In this document: piece after piece, positions 1 to 11,099 of the stretch
Position numbering within the stretch: the first letter of the stretch is position 1
Layout: the number at the start of each line of letters is the position of its first letter
From: Theocolax elegans
Taxonomy: Eukaryota; Arthropoda; Insecta; Hymenoptera; Cerocephalidae
Assembly (NCBI GenBank): GCA_026168455.1
Contig: CM047429.1
Coordinates: forward strand, 7,343,125-7,407,124
Reading direction: 5' to 3'
DNA: 64,000 nucleotides
Translations under genes and position numbers: made by a program
Notes under the pieces: generated by a model
Told to the model about the DNA's origin: nothing
The model's input: only the letters and a program-made list of their open reading frames with translations
Databases searched by the model: none

Positions 1-57
1 AAAAAGGAGGGGGAGGGGGGAGGCGATTAAAAATATAAGAATTCTAAAAAAAACTCA

Positions 58-545
58 ACTGGGGATTTTCGGTTACGATGAATAACAATATGACAACCAC
101 ACTTTATTTAATTATCTTCCAATTATGGTAGTGAGAGAAGAAGGAAGGAGAGAAGAGGGTAAGATTAGAAACTCCCAAAAATTTTTTATAGGGGTTTTTG
201 GTATGGATGAATAACTATATGACAAGTATTCTTTTTATCCCCCATTTTAAAAAGCTTTAATGGGGATTTTTGGTTACGGTGACTAGTAATTCGACAACCA
301 GTATTTATTTATCCTCCATTTATGGTACATAGGGAAGAGGATAAGGAAGGGGGGCTAAAATTAAAAGAATTTCAAAACAATGTAGGGGTTCCGGTACATT
401 CGAATAACAATATGACAACCATTTTTTATTCTTCACTTCAAAGATGATAGAAGGAGGGGGGGGGGGGAGATTAAAAACATAAGAATTTAAAAAAAACTTT
501 AATGGAGATTTTTGGTTATGGTGAATAACAGTACGACAACCAGAA
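58..545. repeat. Diverged short repeats, about five copies
   Basis: A block resembling GGGGATTTTTGGTTACGGTGA, then AATAAC-A-TATGACAACCA, then T-rich sequence and a purine-rich stretch, recurs at about 61, 190, 260, 385 and 503. Spacing is irregular (roughly 70-130 bp), so this is an old, decayed tandem or interspersed repeat. No coding potential was seen. Confidence 0.6.
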
Positions 546-836
546 TTTTAACTCTAACTTTTATAATTAATTTTTTATTATTTTAATATATAATATTATT
601 ATTGTATAATAAAATTTTTTTTTTATAAAAGATTTTTGAAAATAAAACAAAATTAATAAAATGAAAATAGATCTTTTAGCCACAATTTTAATATGAAAAA
701 TTTTATGATATATGGTATTACGTATCAACACTAAAAATTACATTCCCTTACTCCAGTAAAAGTTTTGTCATGTCGATAATTTTTAATTTTTTTTAAATTG
801 GTTCAGTAATATGTAGAAATATTTTCTACAAATAGA
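546..836. other. AT-rich non-coding stretch
   Basis: Very AT-rich sequence with homopolymer runs. I see no gene, RNA or element boundary here. Confidence 0.5.
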
Positions 837-837
837 T

Positions 838-985
838 CCGGCCGATTGATACAAGCACCACTGGCGAATGTATTTTAAACAAGTGCTTTCTTCACCAAGA
901 TATCGTATGACCTCCATCGCTGATTAGCACCGGTTTGGGAGCATAAAAAGAGCGACGTTAAAATAATTAAAAAAAAACTTCAGAT
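838..985 (+). mobile_element. SINE fragment, 5'-truncated
   Basis: This stretch matches the body and A-rich tail of the complete SINE at 31138-31347, from the GCCGATTG-TACAAGCACC segment to AGAGCGACGTTAAAATAA plus an A-run. The tRNA-like head is missing, as expected for a 5'-truncated copy. Several substitutions separate the two copies, so it is an older insertion. Confidence 0.7.
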
Positions 986-1097
986 ACGTACTTAGCGCAT
1001 CAATTTACTTAAAGATAAAGAGATATCCTAACATTATGTTTTTGAGCCGATATATTGGCTTTCCAGCCGTCTAAAGGTTAATTTACAACATTTCAGA

Positions 1098-1630
1098 AAC
1101 AAAATGTTTTTTATAACTAGATTTCCTATCTAAAATTCTAGTATTGATAAAGTCAAATTCATGATTTTTATACTTTAAACAATGAGCCATGACAACAGAT
1201 TCTAGGTTTTATTCTTTTGATGATCTTTAATCTGATTTTTTAGACATCTTTTTGTTTTTCCAATGTATGAAGTAGAACCTTGTTTACACGTAAATTTATA
1301 AACAACACCTGTCACGTCCCATTTATCTGTTGGATCTTTACCACGTTTTATAATATTATTTAATTTATTATTATTTACCCGAATTATATTAATATTATAT
1401 TTTTTACCATTGACAAACATTAATAAAAGAAATTGTTTATTATAAGGTAATGATATTGTACAAATGGGAGCCCGAGCTTGATTTTTATTATTCACATATG
1501 AATATTTAATTTTAATCAGTCTATTATTGATTGAAGGATTTACAAATTTGGGTGGACAATCATTATCTTTTAGTAATGTTTTAACAATTTCAATGTTTTC
1601 TTTATGGAAACATGGATTTGATAATATAAA
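1098..1630 (-). pseudogene. Penelope-like retroelement, GIY-YIG endonuclease remnant
   Basis: On the minus strand an open stretch (1495 down to 1202) encodes GVVYKFTCKQGSTSYIGKTK, the signature of the GIY-YIG nuclease at the C-terminus of Penelope-like elements (Y-x9-YIG with a following K-T-x-R-x-L). Upstream (1500-1625) a frame reads like the region joining reverse transcriptase to the nuclease (N-CPPKFVN-IN-RL). Downstream, after a frameshift near 1202, the frame reads a VMAHCLKYKNHEFDF motif that matches the nuclease tail. The reverse transcriptase itself is gone. The family call rests on motif recognition; the gene is broken by at least one stop and one frameshift. Confidence 0.65.
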
Positions 1631-1639
1631 GTATCAGAA

Positions 1640-3140
1640 AAATTAAATGTTTTAAAGAATTACTCTAAAATGCAAATAACTTCTAACACCTTCCTCGGGC
1701 TTAAGTTGTTTTAAGGAGTTAAGTACATGTTTATCTCCTCAAAATAATTTAAGGTAAAAAGCTTCAGACTTAAAAGACATGTTTTTTTGCAAAAAGATAA
1801 AACCAAAATTATTCCAGTACTCAAAAGTTTGCCATTCGCCAAAGGTAAAAATGGAGTTTTTAATCATCATAAGTTACTTTTTAACTTATTGCCAATCTGA
1901 ATTGAAATTACCGTTCTATAAGAATTCAGTTAAATTTCTTTATAATTTGCTATGTATGTGCACACGATTCACACACACATACACAAACAGGTATGTATGT
2001 TACCATTTTAAAATTTACTTTACTGCAGCTCTTGCTTGAAGATAGATATAACACCAGCACTATTATACGCAGTTTTTTTTCAAGTTACGAATACTTTTTG
2101 TCTACGATTTACTAACATGCATCCACATAAAGTTGTAATAACTAAAAATTTCCATTTTCTAGTTATCAATCGAACACGATCATTGAAGTTTGAAGTTGTA
2201 AAAATCCTTTGCGTTGTTTATTTAATTTTTAATACTTTCCTGAAGTTGAACAACTAAAAATATTTTTTGTCTATTTGACGATTAACCACCCATATACATC
2301 TTGCATGTTTACTACCTACATTAGCTAATCTTATTGCATCAAACATTATGATATATCGCTCATATGTCATTTTTTCAATATATTAGATCATCTGATATCG
2401 GAGCTAGGAATGTGGATTTCTATTCCCTATATGAAAAATTACCGATGGTCAAAATTTGTTGCATATATAATAAAACTGGCATCGATATTTTTGAAATATA
2501 AATTTGAATCTCAACCTACTGTGCTTCACACCCCTGAGTGGTTACCGCACCAATCCCTCCATTTTCGGATTATTAAATTAAAAATGGAAGATTATTACAT
2601 TGAATTTCTCCAATCTTTGGTAATTTATCATAAATTTTCAAAAAAGGTCACAGATTGCATCGAAATTTATAAAGGAATTTAATGAAAACCTCCATGTATG
2701 CGGATTATTAAATTGATTAAGAAAAATAAAATTATTAATTGAATATCAATGAATTTTGGTAATTAATCTTGAATTTTCAAAAAAAGCCAAAGATTGCATC
2801 CAATTTTTCTAAATAAATCGACAATTTCTAAGAACCGGGAACACCGGGTGCATTGTATTTCATGATTTTTCTATAATTTCCAAAAACTATTCAAATAAAC
2901 AACCTCTTACATGGTACATTCTCAAATTATTAAGGGGGTGCCATACCTAAAAACTATCGACGAAGCGTAGGTAATATAGTAAGCTGTAATGTACTAGCAG
3001 CGCCATCATCCGTTGAAAAATTATATTACGCTATAATCTCACAGTAGATAACAGATAGCGCTAATAGTATATTCCAGCTATCATATTCATTCGCACATAA
3101 CTGTTGTAGATTGCATTATTTAACAAAAAACTATTAATTC
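1640..3140. other. AT-rich intergenic sequence
   Basis: No gene is supported. Short open frames here are the length expected by chance in AT-rich DNA. Two stretches (about 2590-2680 and 2745-2815) share a diverged motif, AATTTTCAAAAAA-GYCA-AGATTGCATC, suggesting an old local duplication. Confidence 0.45.
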
Positions 3141-3144
3141 ACTC

Positions 3145-3480
3145 AATCGCTTGTTGCATTATCATATGCAGACGATGCAGGAATTTTTAAACCAGAATTT
3201 TTACAATAATCGTTTTGACACCTACTGCTATACATTTTCCATGCAATCGTTTTCTGCATTTTGATACGCAGACGATGCAGGAATTTTAAAACCAAAATTA
3301 TTACAATAATCAATTTGACAACTATTGCTATACATTTTTCATGCAATCGTTTGCTTTTTAAAACACAGACGATGCGAAGAATTTTTTTTCACTAACTTCT
3401 TTCAGTAAAATGTATTTGACAGTATTATTACACATTTCATGCATTCGTTTTCTGCATCTGATATGCTGTTTAATGCAGAC
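3145..3480. repeat. Tandem repeat, ~98-bp unit, about 3.4 copies
   Basis: Units begin near 3145, 3243, 3343 and 3440 with CAATCGTTTTCTGCAT-like sequence, continue through CAGACGATGCAGGAATTT and end in GCTATACATTTTTCATG. The third unit is the most diverged and the fourth is partial. Short open frames across it follow the repeat and are not genes. Confidence 0.7.
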
Positions 3481-3489
3481 ATTATATGA

Positions 3490-4304
3490 ATTACCTTATT
3501 TTACCCAAATCTACTTAATAAAAATTTATGTTGGCATTGTAGCTAAGCGCTAGGTGGTGTTGACATGGGCATCGCAAACAGTAGTTAGATGCAGGACTAA
3601 TTGGCTAGTAGTCAACAGATAAATAAAGGATTCATTATCATCGTAGTCTGCACTTAGTGGAAGATTCTATGATTGTTATACTAAACTTCAATCTTAATGC
3701 GACCACTGACAGGGATATACAAATGCACTTTGACATTAACCTGGAAGTACCTAAAAAGTTATTTGTACATGAACTAATCATTCACACAAATAGAAGATAA
3801 TTAATGCAATAATTAAAGAGTAAGAACAGTAAACTAACCTATAAACACAACTCTCATAATTACGGTCAATCAGTTAATTTCTCACCTACAAGATAGCCCG
3901 ACATCCATCACACATAATTTGTTTGCAGTTCCTTGGGTAGAGATTAAAATTATGTATATTTGTTTGGCGTTGGATATTATTTCCGAAGACGACGATCTGT
4001 ATGGTATCAAACATAATCTTTAAGTCGGACGCCGATATAGATATTTAAATCGTGTGAATCCCCCAAAAATAAAGCGATTTCTATCCTTACACACCGACGA
4101 CTGTACCCTACGCGGCCGACTTCCTCGACTATTCAACGCGCGAGCGGGCGCGAAGGGCTCCAGCTGACAATTTTTTGCGTTTTCCGTACCAAGCAACATT
4201 GGTAAACGTGCAACGCTACTAGTGCCGCGTGAAGTTCGTCAGTGGTGATCCGAATGGCGCATATGCGCATGCGCGAACGCACTCTGGTTGAACGAGAGAG
4301 AGAT
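3490..4304. other. Unassigned sequence ending in a GC-rich block
   Basis: AT-rich to about 4060, then a CpG-rich stretch (about 4080-4290) with several short palindromic GCGC and GCGCATATGCGC motifs. It directly abuts the 3' end of the non-LTR element to its right, so it is probably pre-insertion flank. I see no ORF, promoter or RNA I can defend. Confidence 0.4.
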
Positions 4305-4594
4305 TGATTGATTAATTGAAAAGCTTTATTTGGCCTTTGGGATTTAAACCCCGTAGGTACTTACAATGTTAAAAAACAGTCAGCAGAATAAAAGTAGTTT
4401 TAACAATAATATATAAATTTGCTTAATAATAATTCGATATCGCATTTTATGTAAAATATAACTATAAAAATAAATAACAATAATAACAATAAAATAAAAT
4501 AAAAATAATCAGTTTAAAAATATAACAAAATAAGGTAACAATAAAATAATAAAACAATAGCAGAACTTGTACGTACATACGCGATGAATACATT

Positions 4595-5635
4595 TTATTC
4601 GAGGCGAGGGATCAGCGGTGTGGTTATTCCCTCACATTGCATCCTGGTGGCCCAGGCAGTTTGGTCGAGTCCAAACAAATAATGAAATAATGAATCTTTG
4701 AATTTGGTGATGGATGATTTTTCAAATGTATGATTATGGTGTGAGTGCGGACTAAAGTGGTAGTTATAAAAAGACAAATCTATGGAAACATACTGGTAAG
4801 GCGTAGGATGATTGAATGATTGTAATGAAGACAAGGAGGTGATAGATGAGTTGAATGTGGTTGCGAGGTTATGAAGGTTGATCTCCCCCAAATTTCGTTT
4901 TCCAAATTCCCTCACGTCTGTCTGTGTGTTAGCAATCCTTAGAGTAATGCTTGTAGCATCATGACCTGCTGCGGAGGGAGCTGTCGTTTTAACATATTCG
5001 TAATCGGGTATTGGTTCACGAATAAGGAAGAGATCCAACCATGTATGAGAAGGCCCGCCCGACGTCATTGCGTGTTGCGTTGGCTCTGACTGGATGAGTG
5101 AAAGTCCCAGTGCTGATATGTTTGCCCTAAACTTATTTGTCATAGCACCAGAGGAATTCATATCAATGTTGAAGTCCCCAGTGACTATGACGTATTTGTA
5201 TCTCGGTAGTATGTCTGACAAAACTTCAAAGAAATCTGTAGGGTAAGCGGCTGATGGCCTGCGGTATACCACAGCTAATACCAAAGAATCAGTTTTGCCC
5301 GTCAAACATAGAATCAGAAATTCTGGAGTATTCGAGAAAACCGGTTCAGAGTGCGCGATGACCCTTACCCCAAAATCTTCCCGAACATAAGCCGCCGCAC
5401 CACCACCCTCCTTACCCTCACGATCCAAACGATGCAAAGTATATCCCGGTAGTCTAATAATTTCAGAGAAATCATGTTTAGTAAGGAAACTTTCGGTGAT
5501 TGCAATGATATCGTGAGAGGCCGGGTGAACTAATGCTTCAACGGATGAAAAATCTGTTTTGAGACGATTGATATTTGAATGGAAAATGAAGAATGATTTT
5601 GATGATCTTGATACTTTGGCCCGACCAGCCCTGTC
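4595..5635 (-). pseudogene. Copy A ORF2: endonuclease fused to ORF2 C-terminus, RT deleted
   Basis: Open from just after the TGA at 5636-5638 to 4595 (about 346 codons). The N-terminal part is an exonuclease-endonuclease-phosphatase fold as used by non-LTR elements to nick the target: a glycine-rich EGKEGGG segment, VVYRRP, the catalytic VTGDFNID, SHTWLDLF and AAGHDA. Beyond about residue 230 of the endonuclease region it continues as the C-terminal tail seen at the end of copy B ORF2 (SSI-FK-LF-LFGL--TA). Linker and RT are missing with the frame preserved, so this could still be translated, but it cannot reverse-transcribe. No ATG follows the upstream stop closely; see the UGA note on copy A ORF1. 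Confidence 0.8.
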
Positions 5636-6252
5636 TCATTTGGCATGAGGAGGAAGAGGAGGAAAGCTTGAAAGTTCCGCATCCGAGGTTACTCGCTTCA
5701 ACGGACCGTCCCTCACCTCGCGCATAAATACAACTAAATCTAAGACTATGGGCCTCGCGTAGCTCAGTTCGCTTGAAGTTCGCCACAGTTCAAACACCGG
5801 TTTGGGCCAAAGAGGCCTTATAAATAACAAGTTCTCGTCACCTTCACCAAAAACGTCCCGAGCTCTTCGTCATTTTAAAAGGCGCGCCTTCTCCATCACT
5901 GCATCTCTGGATATGCTCGATGAAAATTTGACGACTAAGCCTCGCGAGCGTATCTGAGTAGGGGAGAACCCATTGAATTTGATTTCGGTCGCGGATTTCA
6001 CGGGACCACGGATTTACCAGGTAGTCCCGTAATAAGCAGCTCACACGTCTCTTTTAGCGCAGGAGATTGTGTTGCATTCACGTCTTTGCTACTTGTTTCT
6101 AAGCTACTAATCCGGTTTTCCAGTTTGTTAATGCGCTCATCCAAAACTGAGTATTTCGCTTCTATTTCTTCTTCAATTAAGCTAACCTTCGCCTTCAAAT
6201 CCTGTAGCTCAGTCTTAACCTCGTCCACTTTACCCTCAACACGGCTTACCAT
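5636..6252 (-). pseudogene. Copy A ORF1, middle and C-terminal part
   Basis: The minus strand encodes a coiled-coil segment (RVEGKVDEVKTELQDLKAKV and following heptads, ~6250-6100), then CELLITGLPG, a block also found in copy B ORF1. Frameshifts separate this from 5844-6044 and 5636-5830. The last piece carries an ARPIV-DLVVFMREVRDGPLKR block conserved in copies B and C, and ends PPHAK followed by TGA at 5636-5638. That TGA is in frame with ORF2. ORF1 proteins of this kind bind RNA and accompany it into the nucleus. This one is broken by at least two frameshifts. Confidence 0.65.
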
Positions 6253-6371
6253 AGCAACACCGATTTAATATCGCTTCTCAAGTTATGCTGTAAGCTCCGT
6301 GTAAAGACTTCTACCCACGGTGGCGGGGCGGCCGCCATCGGTACGGAGTCAACGAGTGTATCGTACGCGGC

Positions 6372-6737
6372 CTAATTGGGCTTAGCGGGTGGAGCGCCGC
6401 GAAGTTGCTTAGAAACCTGCGACGCTGATGGCGACGGAGGCGAGGCTACACGCTTGACGCAAGCGATGGTAGAAGTAGGCGTGGTCGCCGGCGCGGCACT
6501 GTCGGTCGCGATAGTCTGGCGCGTTAACCCGGGCGGTGGCGCCCTCGTGTCGATTACAGCTGTTACTAGTGTTTTCGACTTAGTTTTCGCGAGCACGCAA
6601 CAGCGCCGCTCGGACGATCCCGGCACGATCTCGAAACAATTCATGTGAGCTATATTATTGCATAGGTTACACACCTCTGTATAGTCATTGCGCGTCAACT
6701 GTGTTCCGCAAACAAAGCAGCCTCGCGGTGTTGCCAT
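6372..6737 (-). pseudogene. Copy A ORF1 N-terminus with PHD-like zinc finger
   Basis: Starts with an ATG (MATPRGCFVC...). The first ~50 residues have the spacing C-x2-C-x12-C-x2-C-x4-H-x2-C, followed by a CC pair, as in PHD fingers described in ORF1 of CR1-like elements. A low-complexity Ala/Pro/Thr region follows. A stop at 6372-6374 interrupts it; beyond the stop the same frame stays readable to the coiled-coil region, so I read this as the true N-terminus of ORF1. It is minus strand, head to tail with ORF2. A zinc finger of another class is possible. Confidence 0.65.
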
Positions 6738-7347
6738 TTTTACAAGTTGATAGTCGCAACGTTGGCCTGAACTCCGTGCGCAGATTTAACAGCCCAAATT
6801 TCTGTCGCTTGCTAATACCTGCGACTAACCTCCAAAATTTTGCAGTCGATTTTGCGTGATCTATGGACAACTGTCTACAGCAAAAGTGCAACTAATTTAA
6901 TAGATACGAGCTGTAGACAGCGGCCGTCCGATTTGTAATACGCTAAAACTCGAGTTTATTTCGTGAGTACAGTAATCTTATTTGATATATGGAGATCTAT
7001 AGACGAACGTCTTTGTAGTCACCGCGCGCCAGAGAGAGATTGATTGATTGATTGATTGATTTGAGTTTATTTGGCCTTGGGGTTGAGATCCCATAGGCAC
7101 TAAAAATAAAATACAGTGTGACTTGATCACAATAAAATATAAAATATAAAATATAAAACAATATAAAAACAATAAACGTGTATAAATAAAAATAAAACAA
7201 TAACAATAATAAAAACAAATTATATACAGAATATTAATTTTAACTGAGTATAAGACATATTTCGCAGTATCCTTGTACAATATATAAAATGACAATTTGA
7301 TAATTAAATTACATAAATGAATTTACGCAGTAATACATTTGTAGGAC

Positions 7348-10300
7348 TTAATCTAGGTTGAGGTGAGGGATCTGAGGAGCTGTTAAGCCCTCATTTCGCA
7401 CCCTGTTTTCACAGGCAGTTTTGTTAAGTCCAAACAGGTGATTGAATAATGTATTTTTGAAATGAATGATAGATGAAGTGTCGAATGAAAATGTAGGAAA
7501 TTCGTTGATGATTTTAGATGCAGTAATGACAAATGACTTGTTTAGAGCCTCTGTGCGAGGAGGAAGATAATGTAGTAATTTTGATGGATGACGAGAAGAG
7601 GTGCGAGGGTTATGAGAGTGAGTATTTATTCTTATAAAATGATTAGCCAGATATGTGGGTGAATTATGAGCAATGATGCCGTATGCAAGTGAGCCAATGA
7701 GGTATGAGCGTCTGGACTCAACTGATAACCACCTGAGACTTAACCTATAAGGAGTTACATGCTCCCTCCATGCTATGTCCCCCCACACGAATCGGACACA
7801 AGCATTTAGCAGCCTTTGAAGCTTCAGATTTCTGGTCTGATCAACATCATTAAATACCGCACACGCATAGTCAAGATGCGGAAAGACCAGAGCTTCAACC
7901 AGACTTTTCCTAAGACCCCGAGACAACGCCTTTTTATAGTATCGCAATGAATGCAAAACCCCATGTACTCGACTCGAGATACTTAACACCTGTTTTGACC
8001 AATCCAGAGAGGGAGAGATCATGACCCCAAGCGATTTAACTTCACATTCATAATTTAAGAGATCTGCTCCCAATCCTACCTTCGGGGCAGTGTTCAGGTC
8101 GATACGCGATAAAAAAGCCTGACTACCCAGAATCATAACCTTCGTCTTTTTTACATTTAACTTCAATCCGTTCGTGTGTGCCCATAGGGCTATCGCATTT
8201 GCATCTTGTGTGATGCGTTGTACCCCTGCTTCGAAATCTGACGGAAAAAACGAATGGTAGACCTGGGCGTCATCGGCAAACAGCATACAATCGCTGTGTG
8301 AAAGAACTTTAGGCAAATCATTTATATAGATAGAAAAGAGTATCGGGCCAAGAACACTACCCTAAGGCACTCCCGCTTTTATCTCGAGCCAGTCCGACAA
8401 CACACCTGTCTCGCTCTCTACCGCTTGCATGCGACCTACAAGATATCTATAAAACCAACTTAATGCGTTGTCCGAGCAACCAATCCCACACAGCTTTTGA
8501 ATGAGTTGACCATGAGGCACAGTATCAAATACCTTAGAGAAGTCAAACAGGATGAGAATCTAGGACACCCAGGAGTGCTGTCTGGGTACTGTGCCCCCTG
8601 CGAAAGCCTGCTTGTCTGTCAACAAGAATATGATTTTTCACAAGATATTCAGACAACTGATTATGTACAAGTCTCTCCAAGATTTTCGAGAGTTCGCAAA
8701 GCTTCGCAATCGGCCTCGTATCTGAGCACGATTCTACCCTGCTTGACTTCGCCAACGGAAATAGTAATACCCTTTTCCAGCTCTCCGGAAAATAGCCGGC
8801 TGAGAGCATATTATTAAAGAGATCAACAAGGTGCAGTGTTAATTGAGGCTCTAATAACTTAATCATTTCAACGGATATGCCATCAATCCCCACTGCCCTT
8901 GAGGACGCTCCCCGAATTGCACGCTGAACTTCTTTCGCGGTTATGACAGAGAAATGAAAAGAAGGAGAAGAAGGTGATGTGGGACAAGAGTTGCATATTA
9001 TGGTTGAAAATGATTGTACGGAAAGTGGTTGAATATGATTTGAAACTGAAGCATAATGACAATTTAACTGATGAGGTGAGAAAAATTTAAATGGTGATGG
9101 ATTAGTTTTAGTGCTGAGGCCCATATTTTTTAGGCATTTCCACGATTTCTTTGAATCTTTCGTGCTACTAAGTTTCTTTGCCAAAAAGTGGAACTTACTT
9201 GTGTTGACAGTATTCGAAACCTGATTTCTAAGACCCTTATACACATTATAATCGTCAACAGAACCTTAAGCACGAAATCTATTAAAAGCTGCATTTCTGA
9301 CTTTAATATTTTCTTTGATTTCCCGAGATATCCAGGGCTTGTGGTTTGTTTTGATGGAGTGAAAAGTTACAGGTGCTAACTGGTCAAAAGTGAATAACAT
9401 TGATTTACATATAAATAATAATGTGGATGAAATGGTGCTATGAACATTTTGAGATGATTGAACTTGTTGTGAATACTGACTAGGTTGATGATTGTTCGGA
9501 GATATGTCCATGAATTCAGACTGGACAGGCCAAGGATGAGGGATCGATTTCGATGAGGAAGAGGAGGTTATGTATGATTCGAATGTAGTTGCGAGATTAT
9601 GAAGGTTGACCCCCTCCAAATTTCGTTTACCAATTACCTTCACCTGAGACTACTCATTTTCAATCCGAAGAGAGATACTGATGGCATCATGTCCGGCTGC
9701 GGAAGGAGCCGACGTCTTCAAGTATTCATGTTCAGGTACCGGTTCACGAATGAGGAAGAGGTCTAACCACGTGTGAGATGGCCCACTTGATGTCATCGCG
9801 TGATGTGTTGGCTCTGACTGGATAAGCGAAAGTCCCAGAGCCGTCAGATTTGCTCTAAACCTACTTGCCATGGTACTGGTAGAGTTCATGTCAATGTTGA
9901 AATCCCCAGTGACCATGACATATTTGTATCGCGGTAGTATGTCTGACAAGACCTCAAAAAACTCCGTGGGATAAGCGGCCGAAGACCTACGGTAAACAAT
10001 TGCTAAAACCATAGAAACTGCTTTGCCTGTCAAACATAACACCAGATATTCCGGAGCATTCGAAAAGATAGGTTCAGAGTGCGCGATGATCCTTACCCCA
10101 AAACTCTCACGCACATATGCCGCCACACCGCCCCCCTCCTTACCCTCACAATCCAATCGATACAATGCATAGCCCGGCAGTTTAATAATTTCTGAAGAAT
10201 CGTGGCTTGTAAGGAAGGTTTCGGTAATCGCGATGACATCATGAGAGGCTGGATGAACTATTGCTTCGATGGATGCAAAATGTGTTTTTAGGCGATTTAT

Positions 10301-10390
10301 ATTAGAGTGAAAAATGGAGAGTGACTTCGATGATTTGGATGATTTTGATGATTTTTATGGTTTAGATGTTTTGACCCGACCAGCCCCGTC
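7348..10390 (-). pseudogene. Copy B ORF2: endonuclease and reverse transcriptase
   Basis: Endonuclease: EGKEGGG, VTGDFNID, SHTWLDLF and AAGHDA motifs (10165-9650). A stop near 9650 and a short break near 9250 separate it from the RT N-terminal blocks (9244-8543), where ARPIAKL-type palm entry, DRQAGFRRGHSTQTAL and downstream fingers/palm motifs are visible. A frameshift lies near 8560. The canonical VPQG block near 8362 has become VP-stop-G (TAG at 8362-8364), followed by SVLGPILFSIYIND. The catalytic LFADDAQVY motif is intact (~8280), then thumb and a long C-terminal domain to 7348. Full length would be about 1000 codons, normal for the group. At least four lesions make it non-functional. 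Confidence 0.85.
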
Positions 10391-10990
10391 TCACTTGGTG
10401 TGAGATGGAGAGAGAGGAGGAAAGTTAACAAAATCTGCCTCCGAACTTATACGCTTCAGCGGTCCGTCCCTCACCTCACGCATAAAAACTATTAAATCTA
10501 TAACTATGGGCCTCGCATAGCCCAGCTCTCTCGATTTACATATGGCCGCCTGCCATAGCTCGAAAACAGGCTTCGGCCAAAGGGGCCTGACAAATAATGC
10601 ATTATCACCACCCTCGCCGAAAATATCCCGCGCCTTGCGTCCCCTCAGGAGTCTAGCCTATTCGATGATCGCATCTCTGGACGTTGCTGATGACATTTTT
10701 ATCACCATACCTTGCATGAGCTTCGGAGTCGCAGGAGAGCCCGCCGAGTTTGCTTTTAACCGCGGAGTCCAAGGACGAAAGTCTATTACCTGATTGTTTA
10801 ACTTCGGAAGTTTCAGCACCTCAAATATATCCGTTAGAAGTTCATTTTCCGTCTTCTTCGCATCCTTGGGCAACCCGGTAATGAGTAGCTCGCATGTGTC
10901 CTTAGATGTAAGTTGGGACACTGCAACTACATACTTACTACTCTTTTCCAAGCTGCTGACCCGGTCTTTTTTTTTAATTCTTTGATTTCG
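10391..10990 (-). pseudogene. Copy B ORF1, C-terminal part
   Basis: Contains the end of a coiled coil, then DTCELLITGLPKDAKK (the same block as copy A), a DIFEVLKLP-type segment and the ARPIVIDLIVFMREVRDGPL block near the C-terminus. It ends HTK then TGA at 10391-10393, in frame with the endonuclease ORF. An in-frame TAG at about 10658 and a TAA at about 10350 (inside ORF2) are later mutations. The PHD-like finger is absent, as expected after 5' truncation. Likely role: RNA-binding chaperone of the retrotransposon particle. Confidence 0.65.
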
Positions 10991-11099
10991 GTTTTCACCT
11001 CGTCAACTTTGCCCTCGACACGATTTACTACCTCCAACACTGATTTCATGTCGCTTTGTAAGCTTTCACAGGGTTAGAATGGTTATTGCGCGAATCAAT

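Larger units (their letters stand above)
4305..6990 (-). mobile_element. CR1-like non-LTR retrotransposon, copy A (internally deleted)
   Basis: Minus-strand element. Its 3' end is on the left: a tail of AATC-type repeats followed by a CT run (plus-strand GAGAGAGATTGATTGATT), then a 3' UTR with a TTTATTTGGCC motif shared with copy B. Reading 5' to 3' it holds ORF1 (PHD-like finger, coiled coil, CELLITGLP block), then ORF2 with an AP-type endonuclease. The reverse transcriptase is missing: the endonuclease runs straight into the last ~40 residues of ORF2. The PHD-containing ORF1 and short-repeat 3' tail fit CR1-like elements; clade placement is an inference. Confidence 0.8.
7031..11078 (-). mobile_element. 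CR1-like non-LTR retrotransposon, copy B (most complete)
   Basis: Minus-strand relative of copy A. The 3' end at the left is an AATC-repeat tail plus CT run (plus-strand AGAGAGAGATTGATTGATT) and a 3' UTR carrying TTTATTTGGCC. ORF2 spans 7348-10390 with endonuclease and RT. ORF1 lies at 10391-10990 and is 5'-truncated: it lacks the PHD finger. At about 11078 sequence changes abruptly to the RT of copy C, so B is 5'-truncated and sits within or next to C. Stops and frameshifts show it is dead. Confidence 0.8.
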
